The notes beneath the pieces were generated by a model. That model had not been told where the DNA came from. It worked only from the letters and a program-made list of their open reading frames with translations, and ran no database searches. From Alopecurus myosuroides (lineage: Eukaryota; Streptophyta; Magnoliopsida; Poales; Poaceae), in the NCBI GenBank assembly GCA_028641055.1, contig CM054062.1, forward strand, positions 273,699,349 to 273,763,348: a stretch of DNA of 64,000 bases. The letters run 5' to 3'. This document shows positions 35,883 through 49,349 of this stretch, piece by piece (the stretch's first letter is position 1; every line of letters starts with the position of its first letter). Both the position numbers and the translations under genes were made by a program.

Positions 35883-38747
35883 TCCCTCCATCATTCTTCA
35901 TCAGTTCATACCCCGCAATAGTACTTATCAATACCGATGCATCACATTCATTCATATCAATTGCATCCATGGGTACGAGTTAGCAAGATACTGAGTTACT
36001 TAAAGGATAAGATATGGAACCACACATATTATTAATGGTACCAAGTAGATTTCTCTTAAGTGGGTTAGCCTACAAATTTAGAAAATCACCTACACTTATT
36101 TGCTAGCCATTCCGAATCTTGGGACGAGATTCATCTTAAGGGGGTTAGTCTGTAACATCCCAAAATTTACATTTGGAATTTCTTGCATTTAGAGCATATG
36201 CATAGCATGGCATCATTTCAAAACTTGCATTTGAGTGTTGCATTTCAAACCCCAAATAAAAACCATGTTTTAAAAAGACCAAAATCCTCCTATAAGGCGT
36301 TTATAAGCCAAAAGATATTTGGATATTTTATTTTACCCAAAATCACTCAATAATAGTCAAATAAGATATATTTTCAAAATTCAAATTTTAGAAATTTGTT
36401 TGACTCAATTCCGAATTATATTTCAAAAGTTATGAAAGGTTTAAGAAAAAAAAACGTCAGACCCTAGTGGGTCAGCCCAGTCGGCACACGAAGGCCACGA
36501 CCACGCCGATGCAGCCAGACACCTACGAGCCAGGCCGTATGAACATGTATGCTGCCAGCAAATCACGTTTTTCTAGACCTAACCTCATTCAAACTCTAAT
36601 ATCTCTTAATTGGAGAGTTCAAATTCGAATCTGTTACTTTTGCCTTGTTTCTTACTCCAAGGAGCAACTTTTCACCGACCTCCCCACCCATAAATAGACC
36701 AGCCTCGGCCATGAGGTAGGCCCAAAGTCGAAACTCCAATTTCATATTTGTTTCTTAGTATTTTGCTCCCCACGGTCCGTGAGTTGCTCGGTTGACGTTC
36801 AACTCTTCGCGAGAGTTTTAGATATCGTTGATACCAATCCATTCCAAGAAACTTCACCTCTTTTCATCCACCACAGCCAGAGAATTTCGCGATCTACTCT
36901 CTCAGATCTGAATCAGGAAAAGTTCAATTACATCCGTTTCCACTCAACTTTTTACTGTAGTTGCATCTCGTTGTTATCTACAACTTTCGTTCTTTGAGTT
37001 TTTCGATTTGAGCTACGGATCTTTTTATATAATAACGATATACTTTTGCACACCGGAGTAACTCAAAATTTCAAATCTACACTTTGTTCTTTTTCATCTA
37101 AAAAGTTTCCGTTGAGTGTTTTATTTGCCTTTTGGATCTTATAAGTATGTTAGGTTTAGATCCACCCTTTTATAAACTTTATTTCAATAAGATCTTATAG
37201 ATTGTTAATTAACCCTATTTAATTTGGTTAACCTGTTTTTTGTCTCTTGTTGCATTACAATTTTTTTAATGCATCATATCATGTTTAGACAACCAACATT
37301 ATTAAACCACCATGCATCCATATGTTGCAATGTTGTTTTGCCTGGTTTAGTATTTATTATGGTATACTTGTAACGTGTAGATTGCGAGAGTTGCGGTTGT
37401 TGTTCGTGTGAGGACTGTGGGTGTTACGGTTGCGACCGAGTCGAGTGCATGAACAACTCCAATTTCCGTCACGGCAAGTGACATACATATCCCACTATTT
37501 TCCTAATTGCATTAGAGTTTTATTGTAGCTATGCATGTGTAGAAATTGTGTGTATCGCTATGCTAGATCGCTCCACTAACACCCAAGTAGGAGTGATCAT
37601 ATGTTTCCCGTAGAGATTAGCAATCCATATGCTAGGCAAACATCGTACTTGTAGATTGCTTAGCCATGCTTTAGTTATCCGTGGTTGGGATTATTATCAT
37701 GTTATGGAGAAACTCGTTATTTTAATTGCTTATGAAAACAACATGATAATAAATTAGCCACTGTGCGGATTGCTAGCATGTCATCAGAGTATAAATTTTG
37801 GTGGGGACCGCCGCCCAGTATCTTGAGATTATGTTTAGTTTCTGTATGTAGTTGTTTATTGTGTGCAGCCGTGTTTCATGTTAGTATGGGCTAGACAAAC
37901 TTTGTAGGTTGTGGTGACTCGAACCCAACGTGTCCAGAGATGTAGAATAGTATTAGTAGAATGGTCCGACTCGTGGAGGGTTTGGGGATCTACTTCTTAT
38001 GAATTTTGGCTTAAACTTCTTTCCTTCCATGCTACTAATGGTGTATCATGGTGTTTGGGGTCGATTGGGTAACACAGTTAAAGGGCACAAACCTCGCGAG
38101 GGTTAAACTAAGATCTTAGCCGTGTTCCATTGGTTACGCACAATTCAACAAGTAGATGGGAAGCATGACATATTTCGTTCATCTTGTTTTATTAATTATT
38201 ACCAATTTGACTATGAGTTATTGGCGAAGTGCCTGATAGTGTTTCAGCGTGCTAATCCAAAAAGGGTAGGAGCACTTTGCTATCAACCAAAATGTCCAAT
38301 CATGTGCAAATTTAATTTCTATTAAATGTTAGGTCAAATGTCTTTATGCAGACTAGCCTAGAAGCTCCATCAGCCAAATATGCATGTGGCCTAGCACTTG
38401 CCATTTATTACACCACCATAGTGTCACTTGCCACCATTGTTCAGAATGATCCGACCTCCGTTTGGGGGCTGCATATTCCAACGTGCAGATTTTTCATACC
38501 CGGAGTGATCGATGTAGGTCTCGTGACTCCACTCAACATGTTTGTTCGCCTGTGGCACAAATTGAAGACGGGAGCCCTTATATTCGCTTTGTTGAATAAG
38601 TTTTGTGCTAGCTTCCGCTATGCAAGTTGTAATAAAGTATTTTACTCTGGATTTTCGATAGTAATACAATGCATTTATTCCTTTTGATTACTATCTGTGT
38701 TGTGTGTGTGCTGGTGAACGGTCCAGTGGCCAATACTACACACAACA
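35883..38747 (+). mobile_element. 3' part of a plus-strand LTR element with ~2.6-kb LTR
   Basis: 35883-36150 is a non-coding internal tail ending in a hairpin (GAATCT...AGATTC, 36114-36132) and the polypurine tract AAGGGGG (36138-36144). The LTR starts TGTAACATCCC at 36151. Within it: a TATA-like CCATAAATAGACC (about 36688-36700), a leader-like region, and long intron-like DNA. The right end is uncertain; ACACAACA at about 38747 is my best guess because it ends CA after a likely polyadenylation zone. Same architecture as the LARD at 398-19717, so probably a relative. Element A is inserted in it. No protein-coding gene seen. Confidence 0.65.
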
Positions 38748-38840
38748 GTATAGTCTGTGTTGGGTTGTACTACGACAATGCCATGCGTGAAGTGCAAAAA
38801 ATTGGCATTCCAATTATTTCTAGTGATTCTATATAACATG

Positions 38841-39008
38841 TACTCCCTCTATACCAAAATGTAAGACATTCTAAAACGTCTTGTATTTTTGATTTGGAGG
38901 GAGTTCTTTTTTTTTTTTAGAAATCTCACTTTATTAATTCGAACCACATGTTTGGTTGAGTACTCCCCTTGATACACCCCTTGATAGCTCTGTGGTATGG
39001 AGGGAGTA
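38841..39008. mobile_element. Stowaway-like MITE (TA-flanked)
   Basis: Ends TACTCCCTCTATACCA (38841-38856) and the inverse of TACTCCCTCCATACCA (38993-39008): 16 bp with one mismatch including the TA target. CTCCCTCC ends are typical of grass Stowaway (Tc1/mariner) MITEs. Inside lies a second, inward-facing GGAGGGAGT (about 38897) followed by a T run, so the element may be rearranged or compound. 168 bp, non-coding. Confidence 0.75.
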
Positions 39009-39244
39009 TTTGGCAATAAAGTCATGCGGGCCTTCCTGGGCCGTGCCATGCTGGACCGGCACAAAACATAGATGGGACGTTTTTTTCTTGACATTTAGAC
39101 ACATGGGCTGGTCCGGCAACGCCACAAATAGTATTCGGGCCGCCTCCTTTCGAGCGTGGCACTGTGCGTGCCCGTGTGCCATGCCGAAATCGAGCAAACG
39201 ACAGGGGGTATGCCGAGCCGACGCACATGCCTATAATAATATTT
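39009..39244. other. Intergenic DNA between two MITEs
   Basis: No gene supported; mixed composition. Its last nine bases (39236-39244, ATAATATTT) are the left target duplication of the Mutator-like element. Confidence 0.6.
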
Positions 39245-40063
39245 GGCAAACGCTAGGTGCCATCCGACTGTAGGATAGCCCCCTACAGCCGCCTCCTGAA
39301 CCGTCCGATCTAACTTAAGTGATTTTCTCCCGCGCATCCGATCTATGTAGAAAAATGGTTCACGCACAATATTTTTTTTAACACTTATGTAACATTTTGT
39401 ATGTAGCAAAACTATTTTAGAAAATCTACGTACGATCTATGTAGCAAAAAAGTTTCGACAAAAACATTTTTCTTATATGCATGTAGCATGTGTAGCAAAA
39501 AATGCTGAGTATGTAAAAAACTCGTGAGACATGCAGCAAAAACTATGTAAACACTTTACACATATCTATGTAGCAAAACCAACGACCTATGTAACACATC
39601 CCAAATCTGGTATAGCTATTTGAATAGATATGTCACTGTATGATGCATTTTTAACACACGAATGTAGCAAAACACGTATTTACATGTAACATGCTGGAAA
39701 ACATGATATGCAGCATTCGTGTCCAACTATTTATCCAACATTTGTGTCCAACTCATCCAATCTCACTTGAACACGTATGTAACATTGAAACAAACTCTAC
39801 GTAGCTTTGCCCCATAAAAAAATTATAACGTTTTGTCCATATTACATAACACAAGCGTAACACTTTGTCCAAGCAACCAGACAATTTTTTTTTAAATCGG
39901 ATCGACATAGCTGAGCACCACAGGTAAAAATTCGTGTGGGGTGTGGAAATTGGCCCACCAGCGGATGGGCCGTGGAGGTGGGCTGCCAGCGTGCCACACG
40001 CGCGAGACGCGCGAGACGCGCGAGCGAGGTAGCGATACAGCCGGTCGCTGTATAGCGTTTTCC
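39245..40063. mobile_element. Non-autonomous Mutator-like element (819 bp) beside the eIF3k promoter
   Basis: Flanked by a perfect 9-bp direct repeat ATAATATTT (39236-39244 and 40064-40072), the target size of Mutator-like elements. Terminal inverted repeats begin GGCAAACGCTA (left) and GGAAAACGCTA (right, inverted) and match at 19 of the first 28 positions, including CCG-CTGTA at positions 20-28. The interior is non-coding, with many TGTAGCAAAA-like motifs and, near the right end, a 9-bp GC tandem repeat. It ends 181 bp before the eIF3k start codon. Confidence 0.85.
39999..40025 (+). repeat. 9-bp tandem repeat CGCGCGAGA x3
   Basis: Three units inside the right end of the Mutator-like element. 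Dense in CG, so a likely methylation site close to a housekeeping promoter. Confidence 0.8.
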
Positions 40064-40243
40064 ATAATATTTTGAAGCGTAGGTAGTACACAGATAATCG
40101 AGGGACTAAAGAGACAAATTCACGCGAACGCGGAAACCCTTGCCATCCATCACTCCTCCCTCTGCGCCGCCACTTCTCCCCTCTCTCGCCGCTCCCAGGG
40201 TTTGTCGATCCAGCTAGTGTTAGGGTTCCCGAAACCGGCGGCC
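40064..40243 (+). promoter_or_regulatory. Core promoter and 5' leader of the eIF3k gene
   Basis: Only 180 bp separate the transposon end from the ATG. The region has no clear TATA box, CT-rich runs (about 40150-40190) and AGGGTTT/TAGGGTT telo-box-like motifs (about 40197-40226), common in plant translation genes. Upstream control sequences must lie in or beyond the transposon, or the gene uses a short promoter (inference). Confidence 0.5.
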
Positions 40244-43200
40244 ATGGCGAACGAGCAGCCGGCGGAGTCCTACACGGTGGAGGAGCTCGTGGCGGTGAAT
40301 CCCTACAATCCCGACATCCTCAACGACCTCGAGGTCTTTGTCAACCAGCAGGTAAACCCTAGCCCTGGTGCGCGTTTACCCCTGTTCGTTTGGTTCATGT
40401 TGTTCGTGTAACTTGCAAAAGGCCTAGCCCGCTGATTTCGTGCTTGGTCGTGCTAATCTTAGCGCCGTGTCGTGTTTACTATGCAATGGTGGCGAAATCG
40501 GTTCCTTGGCGGTTTGCTAATTTGTGCGGCGCGGAAGAAAGTCGTGGCAATACGCGGATGCTAGTAATTTAGCAGTCTGCGCGTCTGGATTGTAGTGTCC
40601 TGAGTTCCCGGGAGTAGTAAATTTATTGCCACACTTAGCATTTGTGGGTGGCTGATGGTCTGTTCGAGTTTAGAGTGCCTAGTATGTAGGTTGGGAGTGA
40701 TTGGTAAACGAAGTTTTTTGTTTGGATGATATTCGAATAGCATATTATATCTGCCATTGCTGTCTCAGAGGTTCAGCACGTCTCTCTCAGCATTAACCAC
40801 ATGTTCATACAATGGTGATGAATGAAGAGATGTGTTTTCAGTCAAAATCATGCCTGTGATCATGAAGTGGCAAACTTAAGCTCTTGTGTAGACGATACAG
40901 ATATAGATATATAACACGCTTATTCTGTTGATACAGTGCCTGTTCAGCTCGTGAATTTTACAGAAACAAGCTTGAGAAAAATTTGTGTTAGCCTTTATGT
41001 ATTGCGCACAAGCATGCCGACTTTTTTTTTGTCACACCAACGAGTTATGTCATGTTATCCTTTTAAATTAACTGTATATCATTGTTTTACTAGGTTTCGT
41101 CTCAAACATACAACTTGGATGCAAACCTCAGCCTTCTACGTCTTTACCAGGTAAAATCACGTCTGCATATGAACCATTGTTAGTCTCTCAGTTATTTCTG
41201 TGCTTAATGATTGATCCCTATTGCAGTTTGAGCCAGAAAGGTTGAGCGTACAGATTGTAGCTCGCATATTGATTAAGGTCAGAGAACAACTAATGATTAC
41301 ATCATTTTTTCACCTTCCACATTTCCTTGTTCGTTCCTAACTTTTTAGCTTGTTGTTTATTGACAGGCTCTCATGGCAATGCCAGCCCCTGACTTCAGCT
41401 TATGCCTGTTCTTGATTCCTGAACACGTGGTACGGGAAATATGTTCTGCTTTCTGTGTTCATGTGGAATAAATCTTGTCCCGCCCTCTACATATTTTTGT
41501 TTCTCAATCAAATGCTATTGAACATGCAACTTAGTTGTCTATAGAATTAAGAGGTGTCGGTTTATCTGTGAATGGTCATTGATTTATCTGTCATCGAAGC
41601 TGATTGTTACATTGACCTTGAAACATATGTAAGATCTCTAGAACCTGAGATGCAAAATATTGTAAAACACTGTAGACTTTCAGTTGATGGAATAATTTTT
41701 TTATATTCAGCATATATGCTCATTTGGAATCTAAGGATATCATTCAAAGTAATGTGTATTTTGAAGTATCCCTTCTGGGTATTGAATTATTGAGATTTCA
41801 TGCAACACACATTAGTGTTACATATGTATAAGATGTGACATATCTACATTGTGTCTTTTTAGCTGGGCATCTGTTAATAGTAGTTTTGTCGGATCTCCCG
41901 AAATTAGCTGCAATTATGTGGAATTGACTTGTATGCTCTTTTATTCTAGCAAATGGAGGAGCAGTTCAAGACATTGATTGTCCTTTCTCACTACCTAGAG
42001 GTACATACATGGTCTGCTAATCGACCTATATCTAGATGTCTTAGAACTTGCGTGCATTGAGTATTGATTGCTGACCTCAATGTGTCTGCTTACAGACTGG
42101 TAGGTTTCGCCAGTTTTGGGATGAGGCATCAAAGAGCCGTAACATATTGGAAGTTGTTCCAGGTATATACTTCTTGAGACATTGAAGCTTAGGTGGCTAT
42201 ATGTTGTTAAGTGAACTTGTTGCTAGCAATTGTAGTATGAGTGCTTGTGCATGTTGATGCCCACATAGGATTCCTTGAGATTTTTGAACCATGTTGGTGT
42301 TTTTCGTTCAATTTCTGTTGAGTTAGTTTGGTAGCCTTCATTTCGTGCCGGAATCATGGAATTCATTTGTGATTCTGTACCCAACCTGTTTGGCTGTCAT
42401 GGAATTGGACATGTCATTTCATTTGGAATTCCAGCAAATGCCTATAATAGGCTATTGTATGCTATGCCAATTCATATCCCTAATCCTGTCATTTCACTTG
42501 CCAGCATCATTTCATTTCCGACAAATGAAATGAAAGCACTTAGCAGACTTGGTTGTGATATGCAGTACATACTTTCTTCTTTACTGTCTTTGCTAGAGAA
42601 GCTTAGTTTCTTCACAATTTTTTTTTTCATTAGCGTTTTTGTTTTTAGAGCGCATTACATGGCATATCCATCTCAAACAAAACAAATATTTTGACCAGGT
42701 GTCTTATGATAACTTCACAGCTCCAATTGTTATTTCTTTCACAATTTGTTTATTAATCCTAACCGGAAACTGTTACTGATTTTTTTTCTAGCTGTGGTCA
42801 GTTGCATAGTATCTTTTGCCAATTGATATGAGTTCATGTCTTTGCACCTAAAGATGAAATTTTACTGACATAATGAGTTCCTTTTGCAGGTTTTGAGCAG
42901 GCAATCCAACGCTATGCTATTCATGTGCTCTCCTTAACATACCAGAAAGTTCCTAGGCCAGTTCTAGCAGAGGTACAATATTGTATCCTAATTATGTCCT
43001 CATGGAAGTCCTCCAGGCTGCATATCCCCTGGGTATATTGTGTAGACACATGGTTTCTTTCTTGCTTATATGTTCGTGCCACTTGTATTTTCAGGCCATC
43101 AATATTGAAGGTCTTGCATTGGACAAGTTTATGGAGTATCATGCTGCAAACTCAGGATGGGTAGTTGAGAAGGGTGGACGCTCTCAAGTGATTGTCCTTC

Positions 43201-43295
43201 CGCGCAACGAGTTCAATCACCCCGAACTCAAGAAGAACACAGCTGACACCGTTCCGTTCGAGCACATCACTCGCATATTCCCTGTCTTGAGCTGA
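40244..43295 (+). CDS. TIF3K1: Eukaryotic translation initiation factor 3 subunit K (eIF3k)
   Basis: Eight exons with GT-AG introns: 40244-40351, 41094-41150, 41227-41277, 41367-41429, 41950-42000, 42096-42162, 42890-42972 and 43095-43295. They join without a break to 226 aa, the family's usual length. Recognisable segments: EELVAVNPYNPDIL, SSQTYNLDANLSLLRLYQFE, ALMAMPAPDFSLCLFLIP, TLIVLSHYLETGRFRQFWDE, SLTYQKVPRPVLAEAINIEG and the C-terminus FEHITRIFPVLS. eIF3k is a small, non-core PCI-type (HAM plus winged helix) subunit of the cytosolic eIF3 complex, which recruits the 40S subunit and mRNA. The ATG lies in GGCCATGGC, a good plant context. Intact and single in the window. The next gene on the same strand is also a translation gene. 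A Mutator-like element lies just upstream. Confidence 0.97.
42335..42540. repeat. Possible MITE remnant in eIF3k intron 6
   Basis: Loose inverted similarity between TTCATTTCGTGCCGGAA near 42338 and the inverse of TTCCGACAAATGAAATG near 42515-42531, with ATGGAATTC-like motifs between. No clean target duplication found; could be chance in an AT-rich intron. Confidence 0.3.
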
Positions 43296-43960
43296 TTCAG
43301 CAATCATGACCGAATTGACATCGAACACTCCGTGATCTTCCCAGACCGAACTCGAGCGAGTGAAGAAGCTAGTCTTGGCAAATGTATTCCCTCTTCTGTG
43401 GTGTAGCACATCTTGACGTTTTAGCAATATGGGTACCAACCAAGTTATGTGTTCTTTGCATTCCTGTCGACATGCTACTAATGCCTGAATTTTATGAGTG
43501 CAAAATTATGCGTATCAGCCATGTGTTTTGTCGCCAGCACAAATTTGTCAAAGGATGCTGGCTGGTATTGCACGCAAGTGGATGATGTTACAATGGCGTT
43601 TCATCCATTTTTTTCTTTGCGTGGATCATGTCGTGACCCATCCCCTCGTTCCAATATGGTTCCAGGTCTGTTACGTAGGTTCTGGTTCACTGCCATTGCT
43701 TCATCAATTCTCCCAAAAATATCTCAAGAATTCTAAAAAAAAACATCTCAAAGAAAAAAAAAACTGTAGAAAAACGGTTATTTTCAGTGTCAAAAGTTGA
43801 AAAAAAATCGTGCTGGCCCATATGAAAAAAAATCTCTAAAAAGAGTCACTAGAAAAGGAAGCAAATGCAGGGAAAAAAGTGCAAATATCTCTAAAAATAA
43901 TTTGCCCAAAAGGAAGCAAATGTAGACAAAAAGGGGCAAATGGAGGCCTAAGTTACTCGG
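43296..43960. other. eIF3k 3' UTR and intergenic DNA
   Basis: No second gene seen. The first few hundred bases are probably the eIF3k 3' UTR. 43730-43960 is rich in A runs and contains an imperfect duplication: GGAAGCAAATG occurs twice (about 43857 and 43912) and GCTGGCCCATATGA twice (43812 and 43961). Confidence 0.6.
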
Positions 43961-44144
43961 GCTGGCCCATATGATAGGAGGGCCCAAGTAGCATTGCAAC
44001 CTCACTACAAAAGCCGATTAGGGTTTAGAGGCGCCGCAGATAAGAGCCCCCTCCCCTTCTGCCCCTACGCGCCGCCGCTCCCGCACAGCGACCTCTCTCC
44101 CTCTCCTTCGCGGCGCCACACCGACGCTCGAGTTCCCATCAACC
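43961..44144 (+). promoter_or_regulatory. Ribosomal-protein-type promoter of the uS2 gene
   Basis: Contains two site II type elements (GGCCCA at 43964-43969 and 43981-43986) and a telo box TAGGGTTTA (44019-44027), a combination that in plants marks ribosomal-protein and other growth-linked promoters. A further GGCCCA lies at about 43815. The leader up to the ATG at 44145 is CT-rich. Predicted from motifs only. Confidence 0.7.
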
Positions 44145-46088
<1,944 letters not shown>

Positions 46089-46953
46089 GCTCCGCTGTTA
46101 CTCAGAGACTTTCTTTGCAGCTGAAAGTTCATATTTTGTGAGGCATGAAAGGGTATCTACAATCAGACAGCAGTCTGCTATATCTACTCTCTGGACAAGC
46201 TTATGTTTTAGGTTTTTCTAGATGAACATGTTTATCTGCCGTACTGTGAACCATTGCGTCGAGGAAGGGGGAGCTTGAGAGATCTGTGATTAAGTTACCT
46301 AGCTTTGAACCTGTTGGTCCTTTTAATTTTGTAGCTGTCATAATATATGGTGGCCATGCAGTATGTTGACTTATATATGCTGACTTGCTGTTTGGTTTAT
46401 CAAATCCGAGATGAGTTTTATCGTTGTTTATCCCATGCCGTTCTTCAGTTTTTGTGATGCATCTCTTGAAAAAAGGTCTGCATGTTGTTGCTCGGTTTCC
46501 TTCAGACTAGATTGATCATGGCAATGCATATAGTTGTTACTTGCTTCGCCCGGATTTAGAAACTCTAGTAGATGGCGCCCTGGAGCTGGAGGTTGCATCC
46601 GTTGGAGTAGATGGCTAATTCTGCAGCCTCCTGTATAAACCATCGCGTAGTAGTGCCATAGTAGTGTAACACACGCCAAACATGAAGCTTAGAGCATATC
46701 TAGGAAATGTTAAAACTGTAAAAAAACCCGCGAGTTGGGCGATGCCACTATTCTGTTCTAGCCATAGCATATCATTTATCGGAGGCCCGGCCTGTATAAC
46801 TTTCTTCAGGGCCTGTCAAATCGCGACGTGAAGAAAGTCAACATACTGCATTTCCTGTAGTCACTATCAATACTTCACTCCATAAAACCTGTAGTCACGT
46901 TTTCTGAGGTTACTTTTCGCTTGGGGACAAGTGGAGTCTAAACTTGAGGGAGT
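46089..46953. other. uS2 3' UTR and intergenic DNA
   Basis: The first ~300 bp read like a 3' UTR (T-rich). The remainder shows no gene, clear repeat or transposon end on either strand. Confidence 0.6.
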
Positions 46954-48379
46954 TGATACGTCCATTTTGTATCACTATTTTTATATGTTAATTATCTTCT
47001 ATTCATTGATATATGTCATATTAGAATGCAATACTTATGTTATTTTATGGTTTTCTGAGTGTTCTACAGTTTTTCCAAAATTATTTACCAGAGCCAGAAT
47101 TCAGAGGAAAAAAGCACCTCTCAGAGGGGTATCTTCCGAACGTCAGGAAATTCAAGAAAAATAAGAAGCAGCGTTTTCTCCAAAAATCACCAGGGGAACC
47201 GAAGGAGACCCGGAGGGGAGCCAGGGACCGCCAGACGCAGGTGCCCCCTAAACCGCGCCTGGGGTCCACCTAGTGGCCCAGAGCCCCACCTCTAGCTCCC
47301 CTTTGGTGTACTTACTCCCCATGACCTAAAAACTTTGGGGAGTCACTTCGTAGAATTTTTCGTCGCCTCTCGCGACAGAAACGAGATAAAGAAGAAAAGA
47401 CCTTCCTAGCGGGGAGATTCCCTCCCGGAGGGGGAAATCGTCATCGTCATCACTCCCGGCATCATTGGGGTCATCATCAGCATCATCATCACCACCGGCA
47501 CCATCATCCCATCTTTTCTCCCTATAACAATTAGGGTTCTATCTTGTAGTATTTCATTGGATCTTTTTACCGGTGTTGAGCACCCCTTCGTAGTCGATCC
47601 TTGTATGATTTATCGGTGTTTACTCTTTATGACCAGATTGTTATTCAACATTATATCACCTCTGATCATGATCCATATGATATGTTGTGAGTAGTTCATT
47701 GAGTTCTTGAGGACATGGGAGAAGTCTCATTACTAGTAGTCATGATTCATTGAATAAATATTTACTGGTTTGATATTTAAGTTATGTTGCTATTTCTCTA
47801 GTGGTGTTATGTGAAGGTCGACTACATAACACTTCACCTTTATGGGCCTAAAGGAATGCATTGTGTTCTTATGAAGGGTTTCTGGAGTGACAAAAACCCG
47901 AACCCCATCTCGTAAGACTTTACATAAGGGAGTAGTAGATAACATGAGTTTATTGCTACGGTTCGATTTATTTCTTAATTACTATCTTGTAGTTGCAGAC
48001 GCTTGCAAGTAGTGTAATTGTAAGTGTGCATTTTTCTTGGATGGGACGGTGCACTAACATAGGTCTACCCACATAACACTTACCAAAATGATAAACTTAA
48101 TCTATGGCGCGTGATGAAAATAACTTGATGAATCCTCCCGTGTGTCCCCAGGAACTTTTTAGTCATTATAAGAAACACCACCGACTTGTCCTTTGTGCTA
48201 AAAAGGATTGGGCCACTTGCAGCAACTATTCATTTTTATTGTTATTTACTTGTTATTTCTTCATTTACTATAATAAAAATCCCAAAACATTTGCTCTCTA
48301 GTGGTTACAGTGAAACCTTGCTTAAAACTATTATTAATACCTTCTGCTCCTCGTATATTTTTATTGCTTGATGAAGGTT
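46954..48379 (+). mobile_element. LTR of a large Triticeae-type retrotransposon (TGATACGTCC start), truncated
   Basis: Begins TGATACGTCCATTTTG at 46954, the start of a very common group of long grass LTRs. Contains GC-rich GGCCCAGAGCCCCACC, a GTCATCATCAGCATC trinucleotide run (about 47440-47515), TAGGGTTCTATC and A/T-rich downstream DNA. The expected LTR end is not seen; it meets a Copia fragment near 48380, so it is truncated or continues as an unresolved internal region. Superfamily not decided; no gene. Confidence 0.6.
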
Positions 48380-48380
48380 C

Positions 48381-48684
48381 CTTCTAGATATTACTTGCTC
48401 TCAAAACCAAGGAAATACTCCAATTCCCCCATCATGGAAATCTCAAACTTATCGGTCATCAACTTGCAAAACTCATCATTGAAAAACTTGTTAGTAGACC
48501 CAAATATGATGTCATCCACATATAGTTGACATGTGAACAAGTCACCTCCAACTCTCATAGTAAAAAGAGTGGGATCGATTAAACCAACATTAAACCCACG
48601 ATTCACTAGAAACTCTTGAAGATGCTCATACCATGGACACGGAGCTTGTTTAAATCCATAGACATAATCGGGGTGGTTGGGATC
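48381..48684 (-). pseudogene. Ty1/Copia reverse transcriptase fragment
   Basis: About 100 codons of Copia RT on the minus strand: DPNHPDYVYGFKQAPCPWYE, then QLYVDDIIFGSTN (the YVDD active site), then FEISMMGELEYFLG. It is cut on the right at 48684 exactly where the LTR of element B starts, so the missing part is expected beyond element B. The left end fades near 48381. A dead fragment with no start. Confidence 0.9.
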
Positions 48685-49246
48685 TGTCGGGTATATGCCA
48701 AATAGGGGTATGTACGGCATTGGCTGAAGGTCGAATTACCAGGGTGGCCCGCAGGCAATGGAGCAAAATCCATTGGGCGACCCAGTAAGCTGACGCGGAG
48801 CAAGCCAGATTCTAGAAGAACCCGCCACGATCCACTACGTGGTCTTGGTTGGAGAAGAAGCCGGATGCCTCCCTTTCCAAGAATAGGAATAATTTCCGTA
48901 GTCTTCTAGATTTCTTCTTGTAAGCCCTAGTCTGCCAATCTATATAAAGCCGGACGGGAGCACAAGATACAACAAGAGAACAAGGGTTCGAATAGATAGA
49001 AGCCAACTCACCAGGAAGTTCATCCTCGCCGAGTTAGCGAAACCATACTCACGATTCTACTTTGTATACTTCATGCTTCAACCTGATTTAGTGGATTGCA
49101 GGAGTAGGAACACCGTCATAGTTGCGACGTACCGAACCTAGGTAAAACTTGTGTCCTCGTTTCCAATACTTCCATGTTTTCACCCACGGTTCTACCAGTA
49201 GGCTTATGGCACCCCCATCCATGAACCTACCTAAGAAGATTCGACA
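48685..49246 (+). repeat. 5' LTR of element B
   Basis: 562 bp, starting TGTCGGGTATATGCC at the break in the Copia reading frame and ending GATTCGACA. TATA box CTATATAAAGCC at about 48941-48952. Confidence 0.82.
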
Positions 49247-49248
49247 GT

Positions 49249-49265
49249 TGGCGCCCACCATGGGG
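49249..49265 (+). other. Primer binding site of element B
   Basis: TGGCGCCCACCATGGGG begins two bases after the LTR end. It differs from that of element A only in the centre. Confidence 0.8.
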
Positions 49266-49349
49266 CCAACGGCGTCGGGAGTCACGTTTTGAGCGGGGAT
49301 ACTCGGGGAAATCGGCAACACGATCACTGTCAGAAGCCTGGAATTCGAC

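Noticed and set aside
38346..38687. Open frame of 113 codons near the end of the 36151 LTR
   Set aside because: Within LTR-like, polyadenylation-zone sequence. No recognised domain and no plausible start context.
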